Source: Cyanobacteria bacterium UBA2566 (GTDB taxonomy: Bacteria > Cyanobacteriota > Cyanobacteriia > Cyanobacteriales > Desertifilaceae). Taken from it: 64,000 nucleotides of DNA. This document shows positions 18,358-27,088 of the stretch, one piece after another (position 1 is the first letter of the stretch; the number at the start of each line of letters is the position of its first letter). Below the pieces are notes generated by a model. That model was not told the origin of the DNA. It was given only the letters and a program-made list of their open reading frames with translations, and did not search any database. The position numbers and the translations under genes are program-made. The stretch covers positions 1 to 64,000 of the forward strand of contig DDLS01000034.1 in the NCBI GenBank assembly GCA_002340255.1, given 5' to 3'.

Positions 18358-18693
18358 CGTGGTTATCCTTTTAGTAAGTCCCTAGAAGGTTTAGTTCCTT
18401 GACCAATCTAAGATCTAAAGCTAAAAAAGTTGGTAAACTGAGTGACCGAACTCTAGCTTTAAGTAATCATACTCTAGCGATCGCCTCTTGAGACCTTCTT
18501 AATATAAGCGTGAAAATTGAGAATTGCCAGCCCCAAAAACAACACTTTCTCAGAACTTCACCAGATTACCCAAACTTTCCTGAAGCATCGATCCCCAATC
18601 CAGATTGACAGTACTTGGATTACACGCCAAGATCGAAAAAAGCTTAATCTGACAACGTAACTCATACGTTCTCTTCTCACCTACCTGGTTTGC
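18358..18693. other. Divergent intergenic region (336 bp)
   Basis: This separates the divergent STAS gene and DedA gene, so it should carry both promoters. I found no open reading frame, tRNA-like fold or clear regulatory repeat. A single HIP1-type GCGATCGC occurs near 18478. Nothing further can be supported. Confidence 0.5.
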
Positions 18694-19314
18694 ATGTCCT
18701 TAGAATTTCTCTCACTCGATACAATTCAATCCCTCGCCAGTCAATACGGATACTGGACCATCTTCCTGGGCATAATGCTCGAAAATACTGGACTCCCCCT
18801 ACCGGGTGAAACCATTACCCTCGTTGGTGGATTTCTCGCAGGTAGCGGTGAAATGGTGTATTGGCAAGTTCTCGCTAGTGCGATCGCCGGAGCTGCGATC
18901 GGGGATAGTTGTGGATATTGGATCGGCAGAACCGGAGGATGGCCCCTACTCCTCAAAGTCGGCAAATTCTTTCGAGTCGCTGAACATCAACTAGAAAATG
19001 CCAAAAGCAAATTTCAGCAAAATGCTGCTCGCGCTGTCTTTCTCGGTCGCTTCATTGCCCTGCTGCGGATCTTTGCTGGACCGATCGCAGGTATCGTAGA
19101 AATGCCCTATCCTAAATTCCTCCTCTGTAACGTTGCTGGGGCAACCCTTTGGGCAAGTGTCATGGTGAGTCTCGCTTTCTTTGTCGGCCACCTCATTTCC
19201 CTTGAGCAACTCATCGCTTGGGTGGGACAATTTGCGATCCTCGCCCTACTTCTCCTCATCGCTTGGATCGTCGTTCCCCTCTGGCTAGAAGCCCGTGCCT
19301 CTGAAAACTCATAA
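18694..19314 (+). CDS. DedA family membrane protein
   Basis: The 206-residue protein has several membrane helices. The DedA/VTT signatures are present: GYWTIFLGIMLENTGLPLPGE near the N-terminus (ENTGLPLPGE re-entrant motif), GAAIGDSCGYWIGRTGG, and FLGRFIALLRIFAGPIAGI with the conserved arginines. DedA proteins support membrane homeostasis and are implicated in undecaprenyl phosphate or phospholipid flipping. It is followed by murA after about 100 bp on the same strand, which fits a cell-envelope role. Confidence 0.9.
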   Translation: MSLEFLSLDTIQSLASQYGYWTIFLGIMLENTGLPLPGETITLVGGFLAGSGEMVYWQVLASAIAGAAIGDSCGYWIGRTGGWPLLLKVGKFFRVAEHQLENAKSKFQQNAARAVFLGRFIALLRIFAGPIAGIVEMPYPKFLLCNVAGATLWASVMVSLAFFVGHLISLEQLIAWVGQFAILALLLLIAWIVVPLWLEARASENS

Positions 19315-19416
19315 AAGATCCGGAGATGGGATTAGCGCACTGGAAAACTTTCCGGTACAATCAAACCAAATTCGGAACCTATGGTAAGAATTACTTAATT
19401 TTTGGAGGATAGAGCT

Positions 19417-20736
19417 ATTAATACCGTAATTTCAACTAATGTTGCTTCTGTGGCAGCGGAAAAAACCCCTTCCATGCTTGAAATTGAAGGCAAATTCCGC
19501 TTAAGCGGCCAAGTGCAGATCAGTGGAGCTAAAAACTCCGCCTTAGCCATTCTCGCCGGCGTAGTCCTTTGCTCCCAAACTTGCCGATTACGCAATGTAC
19601 CCAACCTGGTTGATGTCAATCGCATGGGACAGATTCTAGAATCTTTGGGCATTCAGTTCCAACGCCAGGGAGACACCCTAGAATTGGATGCCACTGACAT
19701 CACTCAAGGACAAGCCCCCTATGAAGTCGTTAGCCAACTGCGGGCCAGTTTCTTTATTATTGGCCCCTTATTAGCCCGTTTGGGTACAGCCCAAGTCCCC
19801 TTACCGGGTGGCTGTGCGATCGGCGCTCGTCCTGTAGATCTGCATGTGCGCGGACTCCAAGCCATGGGAGCCCACGTCCAAATCGAACATGGAGTTGTGA
19901 ATGCCTATGCTCCCCAAGGTAAACTCAAGGGAGCTAAAATTTATCTGGATTATCCCAGTGTGGGCGCAACGGAAACCCTGATGATGGCAGCAACCTTGGC
20001 AGATGGCGAAACCTGTATTGAAAATGCCGCCCAAGAACCCGAAGTTATAGATCTGGCTAACTTCTGTCGTTCTATGGGTGCTCGGATTAAGGGAGCTGGC
20101 ACAAAAACGATTTGGATTGAAGGGGTTTCTCAACTGCATAGTACCGACTATGAAGTCATTCCCGATCGCATTGAGGCTGGAACCTTTTTAGTCGCGGCTG
20201 CCATTACCCAATCCGAATTGTTGCTCAATCGGGTGATTGCCTCTCACCTGACTCCAGTAATCGCTAAATTAGAAGAAACAGGTGCAACAGTAATCAAAGA
20301 AGGAGAGAGACAATTACGCCTTCTTCCCGCAGAGCGCATTTTACCGACAGACATTGAAACCCTTCCTTATCCTGGCTTTCCCACAGATATGCAAGCCCAG
20401 TTTATGGCTTTGCTCACCGTAGCCGATGGCAATAGCATGGTCACCGAAACTGTGTTTGAAAATCGCCTGCGCCATGTAGCTGAATTACAACGCATGGGAG
20501 CCAATATCCGTGTTAAGGGGAATATAGCTATTGTTAAAGGTGTACCCCTTTTATCAGGTGCGCCGGTATTAGCCACGGATTTACGGGCTTCCGCTGCTTT
20601 AGTCTTAGCGGGATTAGCCGCTGAAGGCACCACAACCGTTCAAGATTTACAACATCTAGACCGGGGCTATGAACAGCTTGAAGTCAAACTGCGAAATCTA
20701 GGGGCCCGCTTAACCCGGATTGAAAGCGTCTCTTAA
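19417..20736 (+). CDS. murA: UDP-N-acetylglucosamine 1-carboxyvinyltransferase
   Basis: MurA transfers enolpyruvate from PEP to UDP-GlcNAc, the first committed step of peptidoglycan synthesis. QISGAKNSALAIL carries the active-site Lys and Asn, LPGGCAIGARPVDLH the catalytic (fosfomycin-target) Cys, and FPTDMQAQFMALL the C-terminal domain signature. The start is uncertain. A strong GGAGG at 19404-19408 is followed at ideal distance (8 nt) only by ATT at 19417 in this frame; a TTG at 19402 would contain the ribosome binding site itself, while GTG 19450 and ATG 19474 lack one. ATG 19474 (MLEIEGKFRLSG) still gives a complete enzyme. Confidence 0.93.
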   Translation: MNTVISTNVASVAAEKTPSMLEIEGKFRLSGQVQISGAKNSALAILAGVVLCSQTCRLRNVPNLVDVNRMGQILESLGIQFQRQGDTLELDATDITQGQAPYEVVSQLRASFFIIGPLLARLGTAQVPLPGGCAIGARPVDLHVRGLQAMGAHVQIEHGVVNAYAPQGKLKGAKIYLDYPSVGATETLMMAATLADGETCIENAAQEPEVIDLANFCRSMGARIKGAGTKTIWIEGVSQLHSTDYEVIPDRIEAGTFLVAAAITQSELLLNRVIASHLTPVIAKLEETGATVIKEGERQLRLLPAERILPTDIETLPYPGFPTDMQAQFMALLTVADGNSMVTETVFENRLRHVAELQRMGANIRVKGNIAIVKGVPLLSGAPVLATDLRASAALVLAGLAAEGTTTVQDLQHLDRGYEQLEVKLRNLGARLTRIESVS

Positions 20737-20820
20737 AAATTTTTGATCTTTGGAGTAGCGGATTGAAATTTGTCCTGAAGGGTGCTGAACTAAATTTTCA
20801 GGATTACCATAGGAGGTGAA

Positions 20821-20853
20821 ATGTTATTAAACTCCATCGATCGCAGATTTTAA
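20821..20853 (+). CDS. Ten-codon leader minicistron ahead of the adenosine-deaminase-like gene
   Basis: ATG at 20821 follows AGGAGG at 20811-20816 (4-nt spacing) and reads MLLNSIDRRF before TAA at 20851-20853. The stop codon overlaps AAGAGG (20852-20857), the ribosome binding site of the GTG at 20866. This geometry permits translational coupling. Supported by spacing only; no conservation can be tested here. Confidence 0.35.
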   Translation: MLLNSIDRRF

Positions 20854-20865
20854 GAGGTTATCCTT

Positions 20866-21912
20866 GTGGCTCTTTATGCTGAACTCCACCGACACTTAGG
20901 CGGTTCGGTCGTCCCTCGCATTCTCTGGCGCTATTTTCACCGTAGTGGCTCAGAATGGTCTGAGCAGTTTGCTGAGTATCCTGAGTTTGAAGATTTCTAT
21001 ACCCGTCCTCGGAAAACCTTAGATGAATATTTAGAACTCCATACCTTAGTCGAGAAAACCCAAACTTTAGACACATTACCCTATTTTATTTATCGCTTGA
21101 TTCGAGGGGCCTATGTGTTTGAAAATTTAGCTTATTTGGAATTACGCTATACGCCTTACCTGCGGACTCCAGAAGAGTATAGCCAGAACGATCGCATCGA
21201 TCGCATGGCAGCTATTGTGGAAGCTGTAGGTCAGGCGAGCCAAAATCATAACTATAGTATTATTACGAGCCAGATTCTCTGTACTCATTCCCGTCTGCCC
21301 GATGAGGTAAACCGGGCGATTGTGGAACTCGCCGCCCAAATGCCTGAATATGTTTGTGGGATTGATCTGGCAGGTGGAGATGCCCATTATGGCGATCGCC
21401 TGTCGGAATTAATTCAACTCTATGAGTATGCGCGATCGCTCGGCCTTAAAACAACCGGCCATCTCTACGAAACCCATGAGGGCTGTTATCCTGAACTGCT
21501 TCCCTATCTGATGCGTGTTGGCCATGGGATTCAAATTCCCCTACATTACCCCCACCTCTTGCCCCAATTGGCCAGGCAAGGACAATGTCTAGAAGTGTGT
21601 CCGACTACCTACCTGAAAACAGGAACTCTAGACGACTTAAGTGAACTGAAAATTGTCTTCGATCGCTGTTTTGACGCTGGGGTAGACATTGCCATTTGTA
21701 CAGATAATGCTGGACTCCATAACGTTCGTTTACCCTTTGAATATGAAAACTTACTGACTCTAGACATCATCGACTTTGAGCAACTCCAAGCCTGTCAAGA
21801 TGCTTCATTCCGCCATGCTTTTGCTTGGCCTTACCCCGAACACCCGGCTTCTCTGTTAACAGGACTCTTGCAAAACGAACCGAACTCCAATCTAACCCCA
21901 GCTTTAACCTAG
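20866..21912 (+). CDS. Adenosine deaminase-family amidohydrolase with altered active site
   Basis: The 348-residue protein starts at GTG 20866. Zinc-binding and catalytic positions of adenosine deaminase are recognisable: His8 and His10 (ELHRHLGGS), His199 and Glu202 (HLYE in place of HAGE), His220 (VGHGI) and Asp280 (CTDNAG). The second Asp of the usual DD pair, which in adenosine deaminase contacts purine N7, is Asn281. It is therefore a plausible zinc deaminase or hydrolase, but the substrate may not be adenosine. It stands alone, about 130 bp after murA. Confidence 0.8.
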   Translation: MALYAELHRHLGGSVVPRILWRYFHRSGSEWSEQFAEYPEFEDFYTRPRKTLDEYLELHTLVEKTQTLDTLPYFIYRLIRGAYVFENLAYLELRYTPYLRTPEEYSQNDRIDRMAAIVEAVGQASQNHNYSIITSQILCTHSRLPDEVNRAIVELAAQMPEYVCGIDLAGGDAHYGDRLSELIQLYEYARSLGLKTTGHLYETHEGCYPELLPYLMRVGHGIQIPLHYPHLLPQLARQGQCLEVCPTTYLKTGTLDDLSELKIVFDRCFDAGVDIAICTDNAGLHNVRLPFEYENLLTLDIIDFEQLQACQDASFRHAFAWPYPEHPASLLTGLLQNEPNSNLTPALT

Positions 21913-22008
21913 TAGTAATAGAGTAGTGAGTAATGAGTAAAACTGGGTTTCTCTAGGGAAAAACGGTTTACCCATTACTTATTAGCGATTAGCCTTGAGA
22001 CTGGGCAA

Positions 22009-22407
22009 TTAGGCTCCCCGTTTAAGCGCTGCTTCGACTTGGCGCAATTCCTGGTTAATCCGTTGTTTTAACTTTTCTGGAACCGGACGATTAGGATAGG
22101 AACTATAATGTCCTGCCAAACTGTTTAGTGCTGTGCGGATTGTGGTAAATGAAGTTAAAGTAGCCACAGATCTATCTCGACGATATCGAGACGCATATTG
22201 ATTAATTAACTCCCTTGCCTCTGCTTGAGCCTCAGCCTTATTGGGAGCATCTTCAGGAAGTTCAATGGCTGTGCGTAGGCTATCAACCATATTCAACGTA
22301 TCTTGAGAATAGTTGCCTGTAATTACAGAAGGGGTGTTGGAACACCCAACCAAACCCATGATCGCCACTAAAATCAAGGGTAGCAATCGTACAAAAAATC
22401 GCTTCAT
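22009..22407 (-). CDS. psb27: Photosystem II assembly lipoprotein Psb27
   Basis: Starting at ATG 22407 (MKRFFVRLL) gives 132 residues; an ATG at 22431 would add nine residues before the basic signal-peptide start. The lipobox is LVGC with Cys22. The mature four-helix-bundle sequence shows DTLNMVDSLRTAIELP, NQYASRYRRD and FTTIRTALNSLAGHYSSYPNRP, all characteristic of Psb27. It binds CP43 on the lumenal side of PSII assembly intermediates and helps Mn-cluster assembly and repair. It lies 92 bp downstream of pstB on the same strand, probably with its own promoter. Confidence 0.95.
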   Translation of the reverse strand: MKRFFVRLLPLILVAIMGLVGCSNTPSVITGNYSQDTLNMVDSLRTAIELPEDAPNKAEAQAEARELINQYASRYRRDRSVATLTSFTTIRTALNSLAGHYSSYPNRPVPEKLKQRINQELRQVEAALKRGA

Positions 22408-22499
22408 AAGGATCGTCAAAAACTGCATCATTGAGATTTACTCGTCAGTCGATCCTATCGTGAATGGTGACGTTGGCGATCGTTGGGTCGTGATTAACT

Positions 22500-23333
22500 T
22501 TATCCAAAACGTCCACTGACATACTGCTGAGTGGCTTCTTCTTGGGGATTTTGGAAAATATCTTCTGTATTGTCATATTCGACTAAATACCCAAACCGCT
22601 TACCCCCTTCAATCGCTTTAGCGTTGAAGAAGGCAGTCATATCAGACACTCGCGAAGCCTGTTGCATATTGTGAGTCACAATTACGATGGTGTAATTTTC
22701 TTTGAGTTCATGGATCAGTTCTTCTACTTTCAGGGTAGAAATGGGGTCGAGGGATGCACAGGGTTCATCCATCAACACCACATCCGGATTAATGGCAACT
22801 GTGCGAGCAATACACAGGCGTTGTTGTTGCCCTCCAGACAGGGCAAACCCACTTTGGTGCATTTTATCTTTGACTTCATCCCACAGGGCCGCTTGACGGA
22901 GCGATCGCTCCACAATTTCGTCAATCTCTGACTTAGATTTACCTAACCCATTAATCCGCACACCATAGGCGATATTATCATAAATGGATTTGGGGAAAGG
23001 GTTTGGTTTTTGAAACACCATGCCAATCCGTCGGCGAACTTCTACTGCATCAATGTTATTTTCGTATAAACTTTGATCGTGGTAGAAAATTTTTCCTTCT
23101 AACTTAAAGATGGGAATTAAGTCATTGAGACGATTAAAACACCTTAAAATTGTACTTTTACCGCATCCTGATGGACCAATAAAAGCAGTTACACGATTTT
23201 TGGGGATATCCATAGACACATCCCGAACCGCCTTAAAATCACCGTAAAAAATACTTACATTGTCAGTTCTTAGGACGGTTTCAGTTTTGTTCACTGTAGT
23301 TGAATCCGCATTCGTCGAATCTGCATTTGTCAT
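22500..23333 (-). CDS. pstB: Phosphate ABC transporter ATP-binding protein
   Basis: The 277-residue protein has Walker A (GPSGCGKST), Q-loop (MVFQKPNPFP), ABC signature (LSGGQQQRLC), Walker B (VLMDEPCASLD) and the switch His (IVTHNM). KPNPFPKSIYDN is typical of PstB. An N-terminal extension rich in Thr/Asn/Ser precedes the ABC domain. It energises high-affinity phosphate uptake and is the last gene of pstS-pstC-pstA-pstB, 36 bp after pstA. Confidence 0.97.
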   Translation of the reverse strand: MTNADSTNADSTTVNKTETVLRTDNVSIFYGDFKAVRDVSMDIPKNRVTAFIGPSGCGKSTILRCFNRLNDLIPIFKLEGKIFYHDQSLYENNIDAVEVRRRIGMVFQKPNPFPKSIYDNIAYGVRINGLGKSKSEIDEIVERSLRQAALWDEVKDKMHQSGFALSGGQQQRLCIARTVAINPDVVLMDEPCASLDPISTLKVEELIHELKENYTIVIVTHNMQQASRVSDMTAFFNAKAIEGGKRFGYLVEYDNTEDIFQNPQEEATQQYVSGRFG

Positions 23334-23369
23334 GGTCTTTCCTCAATTCTTGAATAAACTTATAAACCA

Positions 23370-24266
23370 TTAAAACTGACTTTGACGGGTGGCTAATCGA
23401 GCAACAATACTACTGATTAACACCAACATAACTAAGACTAAAGACGCTGCCCAAGCTAGTTCTTGCAGTTTCAGATCAAAACTACTTGCAAAGTTGTAAA
23501 CCAGTACCGCTAAGGATGGCGTAGGAGCCATCAAACCTCTGGGCCAAAAATTAGAATTGAGTGCCGTAAACAGGAGGGGTGCTGTTTCTCCTGAAGCACG
23601 GGCAACTGCTAGGGTTACTCCAGTCAAAATGGCAGGCAGGGCGGCGGGTAAAACTACTTTAAGGACGGTTTGATAATTGGATGCTCCTACACCAACGGAT
23701 GCCCAACGAATATCTTGAGGTACAATTTGTAGTGCTTCGTCGGTAGTCCGAATAATGGTAGGGAGCATTAACACCGCTAGGGCTACGCCTCCTGCTAAGG
23801 CAGAAAAGGTTCCTGTGGTTAAAACAACCAAACTATAAGCAAAGACCCCAGCAATAATAGAGGGCACACCACTCAGGACATTCGTGGCAAACCGAATTCC
23901 ACGAGCCACTTTACGGGCGGGTTGGCTACTCGAACTAAATTCAGAGAGATAAACGGCTGCCAGTACACCAATGGGTACAGCAATTACGCTGGCAATGCCG
24001 ACGGTAATAAACGTTCCTAGGATAGCGTTAGCAATTCCTCCTCCAGTTTGTCCGGCTGCTGGTGGCAATTGGGTGAATAGAGCTAGACTGAGGCGCGATC
24101 CTCCTTTAATAATCACATAAATCAAGACCGCAAATAGGGGCAATATTGTTAGTCCAATACAAATCCCAGAAATGGTCGTCATCACCCTATCAAATATGGC
24201 TCTGGGACGGCTATTATCTTGAATTAGGCTACTGGCTAGGGACTTCGATTCTGTAGAAGGGTTCAT
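23370..24266 (-). CDS. pstA: Phosphate ABC transporter permease PstA
   Basis: The 298-residue protein has six predicted membrane spans. The permease EAA-type motif region (DIRWASVGVGASNYQTVLKV) and the GVPSIIAGVFAYSL segment mark the PstA family. It forms the membrane channel with PstC. It is 49 bp downstream of pstC in the same operon. Confidence 0.96.
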   Translation of the reverse strand: MNPSTESKSLASSLIQDNSRPRAIFDRVMTTISGICIGLTILPLFAVLIYVIIKGGSRLSLALFTQLPPAAGQTGGGIANAILGTFITVGIASVIAVPIGVLAAVYLSEFSSSSQPARKVARGIRFATNVLSGVPSIIAGVFAYSLVVLTTGTFSALAGGVALAVLMLPTIIRTTDEALQIVPQDIRWASVGVGASNYQTVLKVVLPAALPAILTGVTLAVARASGETAPLLFTALNSNFWPRGLMAPTPSLAVLVYNFASSFDLKLQELAWAASLVLVMLVLISSIVARLATRQSQF

Positions 24267-24315
24267 AAAGTCAGGGAATAAAGAATAGGGGGAAATTTAG
24301 CGATTCCTTATTAAC

Positions 24316-25266
24316 CTAGTCATATTTGGCTTTGACTTGATTGACAATCCATTCAGCTAGCACATTGACAACTAAGGTCAGAATCATCAGAATCAAACCG
24401 GCATACATGAGGGCAGAAACCTGTAGTCCAGAGGCTTCAGGAAATTGGTTAGCCATTAATGAGGCAATGGTATTACCTGGAGCTAAAATCGAGAGGCTCA
24501 TTTTATTAGAGTTGCCGATGAGCATGGTCGCTGCCATGGTTTCTCCCATGGCTCGACCGAGAGCTAACATAATTCCGCCAACGATACCGGAGAAGGCGGC
24601 TGGCAGGAGGACGCGAAAAATGGTGACCCACCGGGTTGCACCGAGTCCTAGGGAGGCTTGTCGCAGGTCTGGAGGCAGGCTGGCTAGGGAATCACGGGCG
24701 ATCGCCGTAATAATCGGTAGAATCATAATAGATAGGACTAATCCAGCCGGTAACATGCCTGGGCCAGCCAGAGGGGTGCTAAACAGGGGAAACCACCCAA
24801 AGCTGTTATGCATAAAGTCACCCATAGGTTTGATCAGAGGAATTAAGACGAAAATCCCCCATAATCCATATACCACACTGGGAATAGCTGCCAACAGTTC
24901 GACCAGAAAAACCAAAATAGTACGGATATTGACTGGAATAAAGTCTTCACTCAGGAAAACCGCCGTTCCCAGACCAAGAGGGACAGCAATCATCAGAGCA
25001 ATGGCTGCACTCATCATCGTTCCATAGATCATTGGCCAAATCCCATATTCATCTTGAACCGGGTTCCAGGCACTTTGGAAGAGAAAGGGAATACCAAATT
25101 GTTGCAGAGCATCTAGGGCACCCAAACCTACGGTGAGGGTGATGATAATTAGGATAGCGGCGATGGATAAGGCAAAAATAAAGGTAAGACCAATAAAACC
25201 TCGGTCTAAGTTTTTTTCTGCATTAGAGCGCGATCGCCCAGATTCAGCTTTTGCTACAGAAACCAT
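24316..25266 (-). CDS. pstC: Phosphate ABC transporter permease PstC
   Basis: The 316-residue integral membrane protein has IPSVVYGLWGIFVLIPL and the coupling loop LPPDLRQASLGLGATRW, typical of PstC. The N-terminal cytoplasmic stretch (MVSVAKAESGRSRSNAEKN) precedes the first span. It pairs with PstA and is second in the operon, 87 bp after pstS. Confidence 0.96.
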   Translation of the reverse strand: MVSVAKAESGRSRSNAEKNLDRGFIGLTFIFALSIAAILIIITLTVGLGALDALQQFGIPFLFQSAWNPVQDEYGIWPMIYGTMMSAAIALMIAVPLGLGTAVFLSEDFIPVNIRTILVFLVELLAAIPSVVYGLWGIFVLIPLIKPMGDFMHNSFGWFPLFSTPLAGPGMLPAGLVLSIMILPIITAIARDSLASLPPDLRQASLGLGATRWVTIFRVLLPAAFSGIVGGIMLALGRAMGETMAATMLIGNSNKMSLSILAPGNTIASLMANQFPEASGLQVSALMYAGLILMILTLVVNVLAEWIVNQVKAKYD

Positions 25267-25353
25267 AAAATAACATGAATAACATTAGGTGTGGAATCAA
25301 GGGTTAGGAGTAAGGGAGTCCCTTACTCCTAATCGCACGAGGAAATTGAGACT

Positions 25354-26496
25354 CTATTTCACTTCAATCTCATAATCTGGACTAATGGAATCAGCAACCA
25401 TGGCCACTTTTTCCCGCACATTATCCGGTAAGGGAATATAGCCCAAATCGGCACTAATCGTTTGTCCCTCGTTCAGACCATATTCAATCATCGCTTCGAC
25501 AGACTTGGCAATTTCTGGATCATCATATTCCTTGTAAGCCAGCAACCAAGTATAGGTAACAATCGGATAAGACTCTTCCCCTTCTGGGTTAGTGACAAAC
25601 GCGCGTAAGTTTTCCGGTAATTGAACCGCTGCCAGGGATTGAGATGCAGCTTCATCAGTGGGATAGATAAAATTACCCGATTTATTCTCTAGGGATGCCA
25701 TATTCAATCCCGCGCTTTTGGCAAATCCTAGCTCTAGATAACCAATAGCTCCTTCTGTTTGCCTGACTTGGGCAGCTACCCCATCATTTTTGGCTCCACC
25801 AATACCAACCGGCCATTCTACTGTTTTTCCTTCACCGACTTGGGTTTTCCACTCTTCGCTCATAGCGCTCAGATTTTTAGTGAACACCCCTGTGGTTCCG
25901 CTACCGTCAGACCGATAAACTACAGTGATATTTGTATCTGGAAGGGTGACACCGGAATTGGCTGAGGCAATTTTGGGGTCATTCCATTTGGTGATATTTC
26001 CTAAGAGGATATCAATCAAAGCCTCTTGGGTTAAGTTCAGTTCATCGACACCTGGAAGGTTATAAGCCATCACGACACTTCCAGCCGTCATGGGGAGCAT
26101 CAAAACTCCTTTGTCAACTTCGGAGATTTCTTCATCTTTCATCGCTACATCACTGGCTCCAAAGTTAACCAAGTTTTGCATAAATCGTTCTACCCCAGCT
26201 CCACTACCGACTGACTGATAGTCAATCTGGAGGTTGGGGGTTGCATTACTAAAGTCTAGGAACCAGCGTTGGTAAAGGGGGGCGGGAAAAGAAGCTCCAG
26301 CCCCCGTTAAACTGGTGTTACCTGCTAGGGCCAACTTGCTGGTGGATTTCGTTTCACCTCCACCTGTAGTGCTGTCCACTTGAGATGTATCATCTCCACC
26401 AGCACAGGAGGCTAAGGCTACAGCGCTCAGGGCTGCAATTAATAGGGAAATGCTTTTACGCTTGCAGTTAGAGAAGGAAAACATAAGATCAATCAA
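25354..26496 (-). CDS. pstS: Phosphate-binding lipoprotein PstS
   Basis: The 380-residue high-affinity phosphate receptor has a lipoprotein signal ending ALASC (Cys31 from the ATG at 26496; ATG 26484 is an alternative start). Phosphate-binding loops are visible: TGAGASFPAPLYQRW, YQSVGSGAGVERF, and VYRSDGSGTTGVFT. An acidic/Gly spacer after the lipobox fits surface anchoring. A three-repeat Pho box lies about 72 bp upstream, so the operon should be induced by phosphate limitation through SphS-SphR (PhoR-PhoB type). Confidence 0.97.
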   Translation of the reverse strand: MIDLMFSFSNCKRKSISLLIAALSAVALASCAGGDDTSQVDSTTGGGETKSTSKLALAGNTSLTGAGASFPAPLYQRWFLDFSNATPNLQIDYQSVGSGAGVERFMQNLVNFGASDVAMKDEEISEVDKGVLMLPMTAGSVVMAYNLPGVDELNLTQEALIDILLGNITKWNDPKIASANSGVTLPDTNITVVYRSDGSGTTGVFTKNLSAMSEEWKTQVGEGKTVEWPVGIGGAKNDGVAAQVRQTEGAIGYLELGFAKSAGLNMASLENKSGNFIYPTDEAASQSLAAVQLPENLRAFVTNPEGEESYPIVTYTWLLAYKEYDDPEIAKSVEAMIEYGLNEGQTISADLGYIPLPDNVREKVAMVADSISPDYEIEVK

Positions 26497-26567
26497 GTTT
26501 GAGATTAGGGCAATCTTCAGTGTACGAGAAGATGTTGATTGAAGGTTAACCCTTTATGGCGCTCTTT

Positions 26568-26597
26568 TGGTTAAGAAAAGGTAAAATAGATATTAAC
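26568..26597 (-). promoter_or_regulatory. Cyanobacterial Pho box (three 8-bp repeats) upstream of pstS
   Basis: Read on the minus strand, GTTAATAT, TTTTACCT and CTTAACCA occur with 3-bp spacers (period 11 bp), matching the CTTAACCT-type direct repeats bound by SphR/PhoB in cyanobacteria. On the plus strand they are 26590-26597, 26579-26586 and 26568-26575. A weaker fourth unit may be AATAACTT at 26601-26608. An extra GTTAACCT-like half lies closer to pstS (26543-26550), out of phase. Confidence 0.75.
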
Positions 26598-26608
26598 AAA
26601 AAGTTATT

Positions 26609-27041
26609 TTAAAAATAATTTATGATTCTTTGATCGGAGTTTAGAGTAAATCCCATCATGGATATATTAGTGAAAATTTATTTAAAAGTAATAACCGTAA
26701 TTCTTGTATAATTTTTTTGTTGTTCATTGTTATTTTTGCTTCGACAACAAACTAAAACCCTATAACTGATCGCTTTATTTACACAATTATCAAGAAAATA
26801 TCTAAAAATCTATTTATGGAAAATCAAAAATATTAATCATTATTTAGACTCGATCCTATTGATCCCTAGCTACATTATCTCCTAATCAATGCCATTGTAA
26901 ATATCTATTTGTTTTTTCTGGAAGATAGCTTTTAGTCTATACATAATGTTAGGTCAACTCCAAACCTCCCTCAAGTCTATCTGAAAAATGCTAGAATTAA
27001 TGTATCATTTAATATTTTTAAAATAAACAGGAGAATTATAA
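26609..27041. other. AT-rich intergenic region between pstS and the GGDEF/EAL gene
   Basis: This is the strongly AT-rich remainder of the divergent gap. No open reading frame or RNA gene was recognised. It should contain the promoter of the gene at 27089. A strong ribosome binding site (AGGAG near 27029) sits at its right end, before the minicistron at 27042. Confidence 0.45.
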
Positions 27042-27077
27042 GTGAAAAAGTTGATGATTAATTCAAAAGTGCCATAG
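27042..27077 (+). CDS. Eleven-codon leader minicistron ahead of the GGDEF/EAL gene
   Basis: GTG 27042 is 8 nt after CAGGAG and reads VKKLMINSKVP before TAG at 27075-27077. The stop overlaps the TAGGGG that serves as ribosome binding site for GTG 27089. The same stop-over-SD layout is seen at 20821. Either a coupling leader or chance; conservation is untested. Confidence 0.3.
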   Translation: MKKLMINSKVP

Positions 27078-27088
27078 GGGTTGTCGCA

